Origin: Pseudorasbora parva
Lineage: Eukaryota > Chordata > Actinopteri > Cypriniformes > Gobionidae
Assembly: GCF_024679245.1 (NCBI RefSeq)
Contig: NC_090179.1
Coordinates: 556,501-620,500, forward strand
Direction of reading: 5' to 3'
DNA length: 64,000 nt
Position numbers and translations under genes: made by a program
Notes under the pieces: model-generated
The model's input: the letters and a program-made list of their open reading frames with translations, nothing else
Database searches by the model: none
What the model was told of the DNA's origin: nothing
Shown: piece after piece, positions 1-12,745 of the stretch
Numbering within the stretch: the stretch's first letter is position 1
How the letters are laid out: each line of letters starts with the position of its first letter

Positions 1-3000
1 CAGTTCAGTTCTGTCCAGTTCAGTTCTGTCCAGTCCAGTTCTGTCCAGTTCAGTTCAGTTCTGTCCAGTTCAGTTCTGTCCAGTCCAGTTCTGTCCAGTC
101 CACTTCTGTCTAGTTCAGTTCTATCCAGTTCAGTTCAATTCTGTCCAGTGCAGTTCTATCCAGTTCTGGCCAGTGCACTTCTATCCAGTTCAGTTCAGTT
201 ATGTACAGTTCAGTTCTGTCCAGTTCAGTTCTGCCCAGTTCAGTTCTGTACAGTCAATTCCAGTTCTGTCCAGTTCAGTTCTGTCCAGTTCAGTTCTGTC
301 CAGTCCAGTTCTGTCCAGTTCAGTCCAGTCCAGTTCTGTCCAGTCCAGTTCTGTCCAGTTCAGTTCTGTCCAGTCCAGTTCTGTCCAGTGCAGTTCTGTC
401 CAGTCCAGTTCTGTCCAGTGCAGTTCTGTCCAGTCCAGTTCTATCCAGTTCAGTTCTGTCCAGATCAGTTCTGTCCAGTCCAGTTCTATCCAGTTCAGTT
501 CAGTTCAGTTCTGTCCAGTTCAGTTCTGTCCAGTTCAGTTCTGCCCAGTTCAGTTCTGTACAGTCCAGTTCTGTCCATTTCAGTTCTGTACAGTCCAGTT
601 CTGTCCAGTTCAGTTCTGTCCAGTCCAGTTCTGTCCAGTCCAGTTCTGTCCAGTTCAGTTCTATCCAGTCCAGTTCAGTTCTGACCAGTTCAGTTCTGTC
701 CAGTTCAGTTCTGACCAGTCCAGTTCTGTCCAGTTCAGTTCAGTTTTGTCCAGTTCTGTCCAGTCCAGTCCAGTCCAGTCCAGTTCAGTTCTGACCAGTC
801 CAGTTCGGTCCAGTTCAGTTCTATCCAGTTCAGTTCAGTTCTGTCCAGTTCAGTTCAGTTCTATCCAGTTCAGTTCTATCCAGTTCAGTTCAGTTCTGTC
901 CAGTCCAGTTCTGTCCAGTCCAGTCCAGTCCAGTCCAGTCCAGTCCAGTTCAGTTCTGTCCAGTTCAGTTCTGTCCAGTTCAGTCCAGTTCTGTCCAGTT
1001 CAGTCCAGTTCTTTCCAGTTCAGTTCTATCCAGTTCAGTTCAGTTCAGTTCAGTTCAGTTCAGTTCAGTTCAGTTCAGTTCTGTCCAGTTCAGTTCAGTT
1101 CTGTCCTGTCCTGTCCAGTCCAGTTCAGTTCTGTCCAGTCCAGTTCAGTTCTGTCCAGTTCAGTTCAGTCCAGTTCTGTCCAGTCCAGTTCTGTTCAGTC
1201 CACTTCTGTCCAGTTCTATCCAGTTCAGTTCAGTCCAGTTCTGTCCAGTTCAGTTCAGTTCAGTTCAGTTCAGTTCAGTCCAGTCCAGTCCAGTCCAGTC
1301 CAGTCCAGTCCAGTCCAGTCCAGTTCTGTCCAGTCCAGTCCAGTCCAGTCCAGTCCAGTCCAGTCCAGTTCTGTCCAGTTCAGTCCAGTCCAGTTCTGTT
1401 TAGTCCACTTCAGTCGAGTTCAGTTCTATCCAGTTCAGTTCAGTTCAGTTCAGTTCAGTTCTGTTCAGTTCTGTCCAGTTCTGTTCAGTTCAGTTCTGTC
1501 CAGTTCAGTTCTATCCAGTTCAGTTCAGTTCTGACCAGTCCAGTTCTGTCCAGGTCAGTTCTATCCAGTTCAGTTCAGTTCAGACCAGCTCAGTTCTGTC
1601 CAGTTCAGTCCAGTTCTGTCCAGTTCTGTCCAGTTCAGTTCTGACCAGTCCAGTTCTGTACAGTTCAGTTCTACCCAGTTCAGTTCTGTCCAGTCCAGTT
1701 CTGTCCAGTCCAGTTCTGTCCAGTTCAGTTCTGTCCAGTTCAGTTCAGTTCTGCCCAGTTCAGTTCTGTCCAGTCCAGTCCAGTCCAGTTCAGTTCTGTC
1801 CAGTCCAGTCCAGTCCAGTTCTGTCCAGTTCAGTTCTGTCCAGTTCAGTCCAGTCCAGTTCTGTCCAGTCCACTTCAGTCCAGTTCAGTTCTATCCAGTT
1901 CAGTTCAGTTCAGTTCACTTCAGTTCTGTCCAGTTCAGTTCTATCCAGTTCAGTTCAGTTCTGACCAGTCCAGTTCTGTCCAGGACAGTTCTATCCAGTT
2001 CAGTTCAGACCAGCTCAGTTCCGTCCAGTTCAGTCCAGTTCTGTCCAGTTCAGTTCTGACCAGTCCAGTTCTGTACAGTTCAGTTCTACCCAGTTCAGTT
2101 CTGTCCAGTCCAGTTCTGTCCAGTTCAGTTCTGTCCAGTTCAGTTCTATCCAGTTCTGTACAGTTCAGTTTTACCCAGTTCAGTTCTGTCCAGTCCAGTC
2201 CAGTTCAGTTCAGTTCTATCCAGTTCTGTACAGTTCAGTTCTATCCAGTTCAGTTCAGTTCTGACCAGCTCAGTTCTGTCCAGTTCAGTTCAGTCCAGTT
2301 CTGTCCAGTTCAGTTCTATCCAGTTCAGTTCAGTTCAGTTCTGTCCAGTCCAGTTCTGTTCAGTCCAGTTCAGTTCTGTCCAGTCCAGTTCAGTTCAGTT
2401 CAGTTCAGTTCTGTCCAGTTCAGTTCTGTCCAGTTTAGTTCAGTTCAGTTCAGTTTAGTTTAGTTCAGTTTAGTTCAGTTCAGTTCTGTCCAGTTTAGTT
2501 CAGTTCAGTTCTGTCCAGTTTAGTTCAGTTCAGTTCTGTCCAGTTTAGTTCAGTCCAGTTCTGTCCAGTAAAGTTCAGTCCAGTTCTGTCCAGTTCAGTT
2601 CAGTCCAGTTCTTTCCAGTTCAGTTCAGTTCTGTCCAGTTCTGTCCAGTTTAGTTCAGTTCAGTTCTGTCCAGTTTAGTTCAGTTCAGTTCTGTCCAGTT
2701 CAGTCCAGTTCTGTCCAGTTCAATCCAGTTCTGACCAGTTCAGTTCAGTTCTGTCCAGTTCAGTCCAGTTCAGTTGACTCCAGTCCAGTTCAGTCCAGTT
2801 CAGTTGACTTCAGTCCAGTTCTGTCCAGTTCAGTTGACTCCAGTCCAGTTCTGTCCATTTCAGTTGACTCCAGTTCAGTTCTGTTTAGTTCAGTTCAGTC
2901 CAGTTCAGTTCTGTCCAGTTCACTCCAGTTCTGTCCAGTCCAGTTCTGTCCAGTTAAGTTCCATCCAGTTCAGTCCAGTTCTATCCAGTTCTGTTCTGTT

Positions 3001-5575
3001 CTGTCCAGTTCAGTTCAGTTCTGACCAGTTCAGTCCAGTTCTATCCAGTTCAGTTCAGTCCAGTTCTATCCAGTTCAGTTCAGTCCAGTTCTGTCCAGTT
3101 CAGTTGACTCCAGTTCAGTTTAGTTCTGTCCAGTTCAGTTCTGTCCAGTTCTCTCCAGTCCAATTCTGTCCAGTTCAGTTCTGTCCAGTTCAGTTCTGTC
3201 CAGTCCAGTTCTGTCCAGTTCAGTTCAGTTCTGTCCAGTTCAGTTCTGTCCAGTCCAGTTCTGTCCAGTCCACTTCTGTCTAGTTCAGTTCTATCCAGTT
3301 CAGTTCAATTCTGTCCAGTGCAGTTCTATCCAGTTCTGGCCAGTGCACTTCTATCCAGTTCAGTTCAGTTATGTACAGTTCAGTTCTGTCCAGTTCAGTT
3401 CTGCCCAGTTCAGTTCTGTACAGTCAATTCCAGTTCTGTCCAGTTCAGTTCTGTCCAGTTCAGTTCTGTCCAGTCCAGTTCTGTCCAGTTCAGTCCAGTC
3501 CAGTTCTGTCCAGTCCAGTTCTGTCCAGTTCAGTTCTGTCCAGTCCAGTTCTGTCCAGTGCAGTTCTGTCCAGTCCAGTTCTGTCCAGTGCAGTTCTGTC
3601 CAGTCCAGTTCTATCCAGTTCAGTTCTGTCCAGATCAGTTCTGTCCAGTCCAGTTCTATCCAGTTCAGTTCAGTTCTGTCCAGTTCAGTTCTGTCCAGTT
3701 CAGTTCTGCCCAGTTCAGTTCTGTACAGTCCAGTTCTGTCCATTTCAGTTCTGTACAGTCCAGTTCTGTCCAGTTCAGTTCTGTCCAGTCCAGTTCTGTC
3801 CAGTCCAGTTCTGTCCAGTTCAGTTCTATCCAGTCCAGTTCAGTTCTGACCAGTTCAGTTCTGTCCAGTTCAGTTCTGACCAGTCCAGTTCTGTCCAGTT
3901 CAGTTCAGTTTTGTCCAGTTCTGTCCAGTCCAGTCCAGTCCAGTTCAGTTCTGACCAGTCCAGTTCGGTCCAGTTCAGTTCTATCCAGTTCAGTTCAGTT
4001 CTGTCCAGTTCAGTTCAGTTCTATCCAGTTCAGTTCTATCCAGTTCAGTTCAGTTCTGTCCAGTCCAGTTCTGTCCAGTCCAGTCCAGTCCAGTCCAGTC
4101 CAGTTCAGTTCTGTCCAGTTCAGTTCTGTCCAGTTCAGTGCAGTTCTGTCCAGTTCAGTCCAGTTCTTTCCAGTTCAGTTCTATCCAGTTCAGTTCAGTT
4201 CAGTTCAGTTCAGTTCAGTTCAGTTCTGTCCAGTTCAGTTCAGTTCTGTCCTGTCCTGTCCAGTCCAGTCCAGTTCAGTTCTGTCCAGTCCAGTTCAGTT
4301 CTGTCCAGTTCAGTTCAGTCCAGTTCTGTCCAGTCCAGTTCTGTTCAGTCCACTTCTGTCCAGTTCTATCCAGTTCAGTTCAGTCCAGTTCTGTCCAGTT
4401 CAGTTCAGTTCAGTTCAGTTCAGTCCAGTTCTGTCCAGTCCAGTCCAGTCCAGTCCAGTCCAGTCCAGTCCAGTCCAGTCCAGTCCAGTCCAGTCCAGTT
4501 CTGTCCAGTCCAGTCCAGTCCAGTTCTGTCCAGTTCAGTCCAGTCCAGTTCTGTTTAGTCCACTTCAGTCGAGTTCAGTTCTATCCAGTTCAGTTCAGTT
4601 CAGTTCAGTTCTGTTCAGTTCTGTCCAGTTCTGTTCAGTTCAGTTCTGTCCAGTTCAGTTCTATCCAGTTCAGTTCAGTTCTGACCAGTCCAGTTCTGTC
4701 CAGGTCAGTTCTATCCAGTTCAGTTCAGTTCAGACCAGCTCAGTTCTGTCCAGTTCAGTCCAATTCTGTCCAGTTCTGTCCAGTTCAGTTCTGACCAGTC
4801 CAGTTCTGTACAGTTCAGTTCTACCCAGTTCAGTTCTGTCCAGTCCAGTTCTGTCCAGTCCAGTTCTGTCCAGTTCAGTTCTGTCCAGTTCAGTTCAGTT
4901 CTGCCCAGTTCAGTTCTGTCCAGTCCAGTCCAGTCCAGTTCAGTTCTGTCCAGTCCAGTCCAGTTCTGTCCAGTTCAGTTCTGTCCAGTTCAGTCCAGTC
5001 CAGTTCTGTCCAGTCCACTTCAGTCCAGTTCAGTTCTATCCAGTTCAGTTCAGTTCAGTTCACTTCAGTTCTGTCCAGTTCAGTTCTATCCAGTTCAGTT
5101 CAGTTCTGACCAGTCCAGTTCTGTCCAGGACAGTTCTATCCAGTTCAGTTCAGACCAGCTCAGTTCCGTCCAGTTCAGTCCAGTTCTGTCCAGTTCAGTT
5201 CTGACCAGTCCAGTTCTGTACAGTTCAGTTCTACCCAGTTCAGTTCTGTCCAGTCCAGTTCTGTCCAGTTCAGTTCTGTCCAGTTCAGTTCTATCCAGTT
5301 CTGTACAGTTCAGTTTTACCCAGTTCAGTTCTGTCCAGTCCAGTCCAGTTCAGTTCAGTTCAGTTCTATCCAGTTCTGTACAGTTCAGTTCTATCCAGTT
5401 CAGTTCAGTTCTGACCAGCTCAGTTCTGTCCAGTTCAGTTCAGTCCAGTTCTGTCCAGTTCAGTTCTATCCAGTTCAGTTCAGTTCAGTTCTGTCCAGTC
5501 CAGTTCTGTTCAGTCCAGTTCAGTTCTGTCCAGTCCAGTTCAGTTCAGTTCAGTTCAGTTCTGTCCAGTTCAGTT
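1..5575 (+). repeat. 3.17-kb higher-order tandem duplication in the satellite
   Basis: Irregular unit orders recur at a distance of about 3170 bp. The rare string around 131-200 (CAGTTCAATT ... CTGGCCAGTGCACTT ... ATGTACAGTT) reappears at 3301-3370. The rare CCGTCC variant at 2021 reappears at 5166. The offset drifts from 3170 to 3145 through gains and losses of whole units. The first copy runs from at or before base 1 to about 2420, the second from about 3171 to 5575. Between them lies a block rich in TTTAGTT and GTTGACT variants (about 2430-3130) that is not duplicated. Confidence 0.85.
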
Positions 5576-6300
5576 CAGTTCTGTCCAGTCCAGTTCTGTC
5601 CAGTTCAGTTCTGTCCAGTTCAGTCCAGTTCTGTCCAGTCCAGTTCTGTCCCGTCCACTTCTGTCCAGTTCAGTTCTATCCAGTTCAGTTCTGTCCAGTT
5701 CAGTCCAGTTCTGTCCAGTTCAGTTCAGTTCTGTCAAGTCCAGTTCAGTTCTGTCCCGTCCACTTCTGTCCAGTTCAGTCCAGTTCAGTTCTATCCAGTT
5801 CAGTTCTGTCCAGTTCAGTCCAGTTCTGTCCAGTTCAGTTCAGTTCTGTCAAGTCCAGTTCAGTTCTGTCCAGTGCAGTCCACTTCTGTCCTGTTCAGTC
5901 CAGTTCAGTTCAGTTCAGTTCAGTTCAGTTCTGTCCAGTCCAGTTCAGTTCAGTTCAGTTCAGTTCAGTTCAGTTCAGTTCAGTTCAGTTCAGTTCAGTT
6001 CAGTTCTGTCCTGTCCTGTCCTGTCCTGTCCTGTCCTGTCCTGTCCAGTCCAGTTCTGTCCAGTTCAGTTCTGTCCAGTTCAGTCCAGTCCAGTTCTGTC
6101 CAGTTCAGTCCAGTCCAGTTCTGTCCAGTCCAGTTCTGTCCAGTTCAGTCCAGTTCAGTTCAGTTCTGTTCTGTCCAGTTCAGTTCTATCCAGTTCAGTT
6201 CTATCCAGTTCAGTTCAGTTCTGTCCAGTCCAGTTCTGTCCAGTTCAGTTCTACCCAGTTCAGTTCTGTCCAGTCCAGTTCTGTCCAGTTCAGTTCAGTT

Positions 6301-7480
6301 CTGACCAGCTCAGTTCTGTCCAGTTCAGTCCAGTTCAGTTCTGACCAGTCCAGTTCTGTACAGTTCAGTTCTACCCAGTTCAGTCCAGTTCAGTTCTGAC
6401 CAGTCCAGTTCTGTACAGTTCAGTTCTACCCAGTTCAGTTCTGTCCAGTCCAGTTCTGTCCAGTTCAGTTCTATCCAGTTAAGTTCTGTCCAGTCCAGTT
6501 CTGTCCAGTTCAGTTCAGTTCTGACCAGTTCAGTTCTACCCAGTTCAGTTCAGTCCAATTAAGTTCAGTTCAGTCCAGTTCAGTCCAGTTCTATACAGTT
6601 CAGTTAAGTCCAGTCCAGTTCAGTTCTGTCTAGTTCAGTCCAGTCCAGTCCAGTCCAGTTCTGTCCAGTTCAGTTCTGACCAGCTCAGTTCTGTCCAGTT
6701 CAGTCCAGTTCTGTCCAGTTCAGTTCTGTCCAGTCCAGTTCTGTCCAGTTCAGTCCAGTTCAGTTCAGTTCAGTTCTGTCCAGTTCAGTTCTATCCAGTT
6801 CAGTTCAGTTCAGTTCTGTCCAGTCCAGTTCTGTCCAGTTCAGTTCTACCCAGTTCAGTTCTGTCCAGTCCAGTTCTGTCCAGTTCAGTTCAGTTCTGAC
6901 CAGCTCAGTTCTGTCCAGTTCAGTCCAGTTCAGTTCTGACCAGTCCAGTTCTGTACAGTTCAGTTCTACCCAGTTCAGTCCAGTTCAGTTCTGACCAGTC
7001 CAGTTCTGTACAGTTCAGTTCTACCCAGTTCAGTTCTGTCCAGTCCAGTTCTGTCCAGTTCAGTTCTATCCAGTTAAGTTCTGTCCAGTCCAGTTCTGTC
7101 CAGTTCAGTTCAGTTCTGACCAGTTCAGTTCTACCCAGTTCAGTTCAGTCCAATTAAGTTCAGTTCAGTCCAGTTCAGTCCAGTTCTATACAGTTCAGTT
7201 AAGTCCAGTCCAGTTCAGTTCTGTCTAGTTCAGTCCAGTCCAGTCCAGTTCTTTCCAGTTCAGTTCTGACCAGCTCAGTTCTGTCTAGTTCAGTCCAGTT
7301 CTGTCCAGTTCAGTTCTGACCAGTCCAGTTCTGTACAGTTCAGTTCTACCCAGTTCAGTTCTGTCCAGTCCAGTTCTGTCCAGTTCAGTTCTGTCCAGTT
7401 CAGTTCTATCCAGTTCTGTACAGTTCAGTTTTACCCAGTTCAGTTCTGTCCAGTCCAGTCCAGTTCAGTTCCATTCTGAC
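6301..7480 (+). repeat. About 594-bp tandem duplication in the satellite
   Basis: The variant string CAGCTCAGTT followed by two CTGAC...CTGTACAG...CTACC blocks at 6307 recurs at 6901. The rare CTATACAGTTCAGTTAAGTC string at about 6586 recurs at about 7180. Both are offset by 594 bp. This is a second, smaller unit-level duplication, independent of the 3.17-kb one. Confidence 0.7.
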
Positions 7481-8787
7481 CAGTCCAGTTCTGTCCAGTT
7501 CAGTTCTATCCAGTTCAGTTCAGTTCTGACCAGCTCAGTTCTGTCCAGTTCAGTTCAGTCCAGTTCTGTCAGTTCTGTCTAGTTCAGTCCAGTCCAGTCC
7601 AGTTCTGTCCAGTTCAGTTCTGACCAGTCCAGTTCTGTCCAGTTCAGTTCAGTTTTGTCCAGTTCTGTCCAGTTCAGTTCAGTTTTGTCCAGTTCTGTCC
7701 AGTTCTGTCCAGTTCAGTTCAGTTCTGTCCAGTTCTGTCCAGTTCAGTTCTATCCAGTCCAGTTCAGTTCTGACCAGCTCAGTTCAGTTCAATTTTATCC
7801 AGTTCAGTTCTGTCCAGTCCAGTCCAGTTCAGTTCCATTCTGACCAGTCCAGTTCTGTCCAGTTCAGTTCTATCCAGTTAAGTTCAGTTCTGTCCAGTTC
7901 AGTTCTGTCCAGTCCAGTTCTGTCCAGTCCATTTCTGTCCAGTTCAGTTCTGTCCTGTCCAGTTCAGTTCTCTCCAGTCCAGTTCTGTCCAGTCCAGTTC
8001 TGTCCAGTCCAGTTCTGTCCAGTTCAGTTCTATCCAGTTCAGTTCAGTTCAGTTCAGTTCAGTTAAGTTCAGTTCTGTCCAGTTCAGTTCTATCCAGTTC
8101 AGTTCTGTCCAGTTCAGTTCTGACCAATCAAGTTCTGTCCAGTTCAGTTCTGACCAGTTCTGTCCAGTTCAGTTCTGTCCAGTTTAGTTCAGTTCTGTCC
8201 AGTTCTGTCCAGTTCAGTTCTATCCAGTCCAGTTCAGTTCTGACCAGTTCAGTTCTGTCCAGTTCAGTTCTGACCAGTCCAGTTCTGTCCAGTTCAGTTC
8301 AGTTTTGTCCAGTTCTGTCCAGTTCAGTTCAATCCAGTTCAGTTCAGTTCTGTCCAGTTTAGTTCAGTTCTGTCCAGTTCTGTCCAGTTCAGTTCCATCC
8401 AGTCCAGTTCAGTTCTGACCAGCTCAGTTCTGTCCAGTTCAGTTCAGTTCAATTCTACCCAGTTAAGTTCAGTTCTGTCCAGTCCAGTTCTGTCCAGTTC
8501 AGTTATATCCAGTTAAGTTCAGTTCTGTCCAGTCCAGTTCAGTTCAGTTCAGTTTTGTCCAGTTCTGTCCAGTTCAGTTTTGTCCAGTTTAGTTCTGTCC
8601 AGTTCAGTTCAGTTCTGTCCAGCCCAGTTTTGTCCAGTTTAGTTCTGTCCAGTTCAGTTCTGTCCAGCCCAGTTTTGTCCAGTTTAGTTCTGTCCAGTTC
8701 AGTTCTGTCCAGTCCAGTTCAGTCCAGTCCAGTCCAGTTCAGTTCTGACCAGTTCTGTCCGGCTTGACATACAATCAGTAAAGCATG

Positions 8788-8955
8788 TAAGCAGCCAAAC
8801 TGGTTCTGAAGCTATGGGTGCCCAGAAGGCTCATCTAATGGCGCTCCAACATTCCGGTTTTCCCGCTTGGCTTCCTAAAGACTCCAGCACTCCTGCCAGC
8901 CGGATCTGAACTCTCTCCGAGGGGCTCTAGGACACACTTCTCTTTCTGCAGCAGA
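8788..8955 (+). repeat. Dispersed repeat, copy 1
   Basis: About 165 bp starting CAGCCAAACTGGTTC and ending near CTAGGACACACTTCTC closely matches 17655-17796 in the same orientation, with a short internal length difference. I cannot assign it to a named family. It has no open frame and no obvious terminal inverted repeats. Confidence 0.75.
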
Positions 8956-10035
8956 TCTTATCTGTGTGAATCAGCAAATATCAGGTGTCCTTTTCTTCCT
9001 GAATCTTGTTTGTCTAACCTGGTGTCACATGACACACATCATGATTAATAATAAAAATTAAAAAAAATGTTATGATGATGATAGTCACAACTCAACACTG
9101 ACATCATATCAATAAAAAATAATAATACTCAATACATTATTAAACTAGCCTAACATGTGGAAGATTATTTTCTGGCTCTAATCTGAAGATGATGACAAAA
9201 TATTTCGTTTCGGAGGGTAACAGCATTCCCTCAGGTCATTCACGATATCCACGAGTTTGTTTGTTTGCAATCTGTTCATTTGCATAATTATGAGTTATAT
9301 TCGACATTTTCAGAGATCAGCGCAGCCGATTTAATCAATTCTCAGGTTTAGAAAATGATTTGCAATATTATTAATTGGTAAACACAAAATAACACATTGT
9401 TAAAAAACAGATTAAATGGCAGTAATATTCCTCCTTTTTCTGGATTTGAAATGTCATTGATTGATCTTTATCTTACATTCTGCTTTTTATGAAACAGAGA
9501 CATTAAGTCTTGTCTGGAAATCTGATTTATTCTCATTTTCATATTTCATCAGCTCTGACATCTATAAATCTGCATATTTGTGATATTTACCCCGAGGTGT
9601 GCTTCATCTTTCATTCAATATTCTTAAATTTGATCAATAAATGTAACCATAATAATAAGACAGCTGTCACGTGAAATCATTTACACTGAGAAATTGCAAC
9701 AACATAATGTTATGCGATTGTTGTAAATATATATTTTTTGAGTTGTGGCTGACGCTTTTCCTCAGATTTGTGACTTTAAAAAAAAATTAATTGTGACTTT
9801 ATAACTTTATAAAAAAAAGTCAAAATTACCTTTTTATTCGTATATTTAGTGGCGGAAACAAGCTTCTATAAAACACAATGCATTAAAAGCAGGGGGTGAA
9901 CATTTTTCTCATTATTTAAAGACCACTTTTTTTTCATTTAGCCCTGCCCTTCAGAAGGTAATAACTACAGTGGTCAGTGGATAAAACATCCATGCGGCAG
10001 GTGACGTCACGGAGGACCTCACTGCGGCTACAGCG
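8956..10035. other. AT-rich spacer without a recognised gene
   Basis: Mostly AT-rich sequence with short A and T runs and no sustained coding frame, RNA gene or tandem repeat. It is the upstream flank of sptssb. The only notable element is a CRE-like palindrome at its right end (10002-10009). Confidence 0.6.
10002..10009. promoter_or_regulatory. CRE-like palindrome upstream of sptssb
   Basis: A perfect TGACGTCA octamer, the consensus for CREB/ATF factors, lies about 350 bp upstream of the proposed sptssb first-exon splice donor. The surrounding 50 bp are more GC-rich than the flanks. The octamer is seen directly; a promoter role is inference. Confidence 0.4.
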
Positions 10036-10037
10036 TC

Positions 10038-10254
<217 letters not shown>

Positions 10255-10259
10255 GGTGG

Positions 10260-10357
10260 GAGTGGCGCGTGTGTTTATCTGGCAGAGCAGCGTTGCAGAA
10301 GACCGTCACATCACACACACACACACACACACTTCTCACTGCAGCTTTCCCGCGGAG
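10260..10357 (+). other. sptssb: Putative non-coding first exon of sptssb
   Basis: A GC-richer stretch ends with a strong splice donor, GCGGAG|GTGAGTG, with the GT at 10358-10359. The coding exon of sptssb has an acceptor at 15230-15231 just upstream of its start codon, so an upstream 5' UTR exon is required, and this is the best donor in the upstream region. The left boundary (transcription start) is not visible. A CA microsatellite lies inside the proposed exon. Confidence 0.45.
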
Positions 10358-12745
10358 GTGAGTGCCTTTACATTACTCTCATCATCACTGAAAGCTTATT
10401 TACTGAAGTTTTATATCACTGCTTTATAGACAGCATTTGAAAATTATTATCTACAAATAAAAACACTACTGATATTACTACAACTATGACACAGGGCCAT
10501 GTGTGAAAGTGAGTGTTTCCCTCGTGCACTTTATTCTGAGGTTTAGTTCAGCAGAAACAACTCGATCTGCCTTCAGTGCGACAAAAGCATGCTGTATAAA
10601 TGATGTGTGATGTTTCTGCTGTTGCCTGGATATGGCATTAGTGCCTCGAGTTATTGTTCATCATTATGGACTGTCAGTTTTGTTTATGCTTTCCTTTGGC
10701 TTCACACTTTATGAAACTTATTATATATTATATAGTCCTGTAAAATTATCTACCTAATGTGCTTCATGGTAACGTCTAACATATTTTACTTAAAATAAGA
10801 CTGAATATGTTTGAGTAAAAAATAAAATAAAAAGTCCTGGAGCACAAAACCAGTCATAAGAAATTGAGATTTGTTCCTCATCTGAATCTCGGCTAAATAA
10901 GTAAGCCAAATATAGGACAATATTTGAAATATTTCGGAAATCTGAGGGTGCAAGAACATCTAATTATTTAGAAAATCTCCTTTAAAGTTGTCCAAATTAA
11001 GTCCTTAGCAATGCATATTACTACTAAAATACATTTATGATATATTTACGGTAGGACATTTACAAAATATCTTCATGGAACATGATCTTAATATCCTAAT
11101 GATTTTTGGCATAAAAGAAAAATGGATAATTGTGACCCAAACAGTGTATTGTTGGCTATTGCCACAGATATACCTTTTTATGCGATTAATAATTGACCAT
11201 AATAAGCACATTTTGAAACCCTATATGCAAGCAGTTGTTGTATTAGTGTGCATGTAATGAGCACAAGTGTTGCTGTTGACATGCGTTAGAGAGCGAGCGA
11301 GTGTGTGCCCAGATGCGGAACATGTTCCACCTGAGATGGTCTCTGCAGGGCCTCACTGCTCCATGTTTCACCTTTACCTGCCCTTGAGCTACACATTATT
11401 AATGAGCACATTTAAACACGGCTCGTTTCGTCCACGCACTCTCTTCACGCACGTTTCCATCTCAGAGGTTAGATGACCCAAGGTGTGAATACTGCTGGCC
11501 AACAATAAACCACTGATAACTCAATATGGCTTCACAAATATCTGACAGATCTCATTCTCATGACTGTCCAGTTATCATTACTAGACACTTTTCATGAGAT
11601 TCACCCAGGTAGTTATTACACAGCAAGACCACAGTGTTAAATGTACTCTTCTCAGAAGTTAATGAGATACTTAAGTAATTGAGCATTAGTGATGAACACC
11701 TGCTGTTAACAAGCAGAATCACGGAAGGAAGGAGTCACCAACTTTAGGTCACCATTATGGAGATCAGTGTTTCCTTTATTTGGGTTCCTAAACCTTGGCT
11801 TAAAAAAAAAAAAAAATCTGTCTGCTGTTTCTATACTGTTTCTATAAGCCAAGTCACACTGCACCGACAAACCCCAACAAACTATTTGGCTGTTGGATTT
11901 AGAATTTAATGAAAAATAAAATGTCAGCCCCAACAAACAGGGACAAACTCGAGCACCCATGGACAAACACCAGATATTCTCTATTCATTTTAACCAATAA
12001 AAATAAAAGATAGCAGCTTTCAGGCACGCTTATAGTTCATTTGAGGCTGTTTCTATGGCGTTAAATGACGATTATAGTAACACGGTGTGAATCCACATAA
12101 ATAATCTCTTATCGCAGGTGGAGTTCTTTCACTCTACAGCAGAAAACTTCCTGGATGGGACGTGTGCTTTCAAATATGTCTCGCTCAGATTTTACATGTG
12201 TGCTCTCAAACTTTGCCTTGTGTGCTCCCGTAAATATCTCCTTTCTCTAAAATGGTTTTCTGATTTGTCCAGAAACCTGCCATTTTCACTACAAGGTTAA
12301 TTTACCAAGCATGCCCAGTGCTAAACACAGATTCATCAGAGTTTGTTTTTGTTTGTTGGAAAATCATATCACACTGCTCAGACATTCATGACCTAACAAA
12401 CGCAGATTGAACATTTTCAGTCGGATGAAAACACACTGATCCCACACACACCAACAGACCTGGACTACGTTTCCCAAAAGCATAGTGTGTAGTATTTATG
12501 AGGCTCTATTGACAGAAATGAAATGTACTGTAATATACATAACTATGTTTTCAGTGGAGTATTAAGGCTATGTTTTTATTACCTCAGAATAAGCTGTTTC
12601 TATCTACACACACTGCGGTCCCTAACAGTGAAGCCGCCATTTTGCGCTGCCATGTTTCTACGGCAGCCCTAAAGGGACAAACCTCTCTACAGAGTGCTAG
12701 TTACTCTCTGCTGTCTCAGACGACCACATTTTTGTCCTGTGTCGG

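Larger units (their letters stand above)
1..8765. repeat. Pentamer-based satellite array
   Basis: An unbroken array of 5-bp units. The commonest are CAGTT, CAGTC and CTGTC, with variants CTATC, CTGAC, CTACC, CAGTG and CACTT. Units alternate so that a 10-bp period (CAGTTCTGTC) is prominent. From base 1 to about 7570 every unit stays in the same 5-base register; one missing base near 7570 shifts the register, which then holds to the end. The array continues past the left edge of the window. It stops at about 8765, where unique AT-rich sequence begins. Long open frames through it are a by-product of the unit sequence and are not genes. No transcription signal is visible. Confidence 0.97.

Noticed and set aside
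148..5204. Open frames of 124-628 codons, on both strands, through the satellite
   Set aside because: Translation consists only of permutations of the pentamer repeat; no start context, splice signals or domain. The frames are open because the units lack stop triplets.
11267..11476. Small plus-strand open frame in the sptssb intron
   Set aside because: 69 codons with no recognisable domain, no splice partners and no conservation that I can assess.
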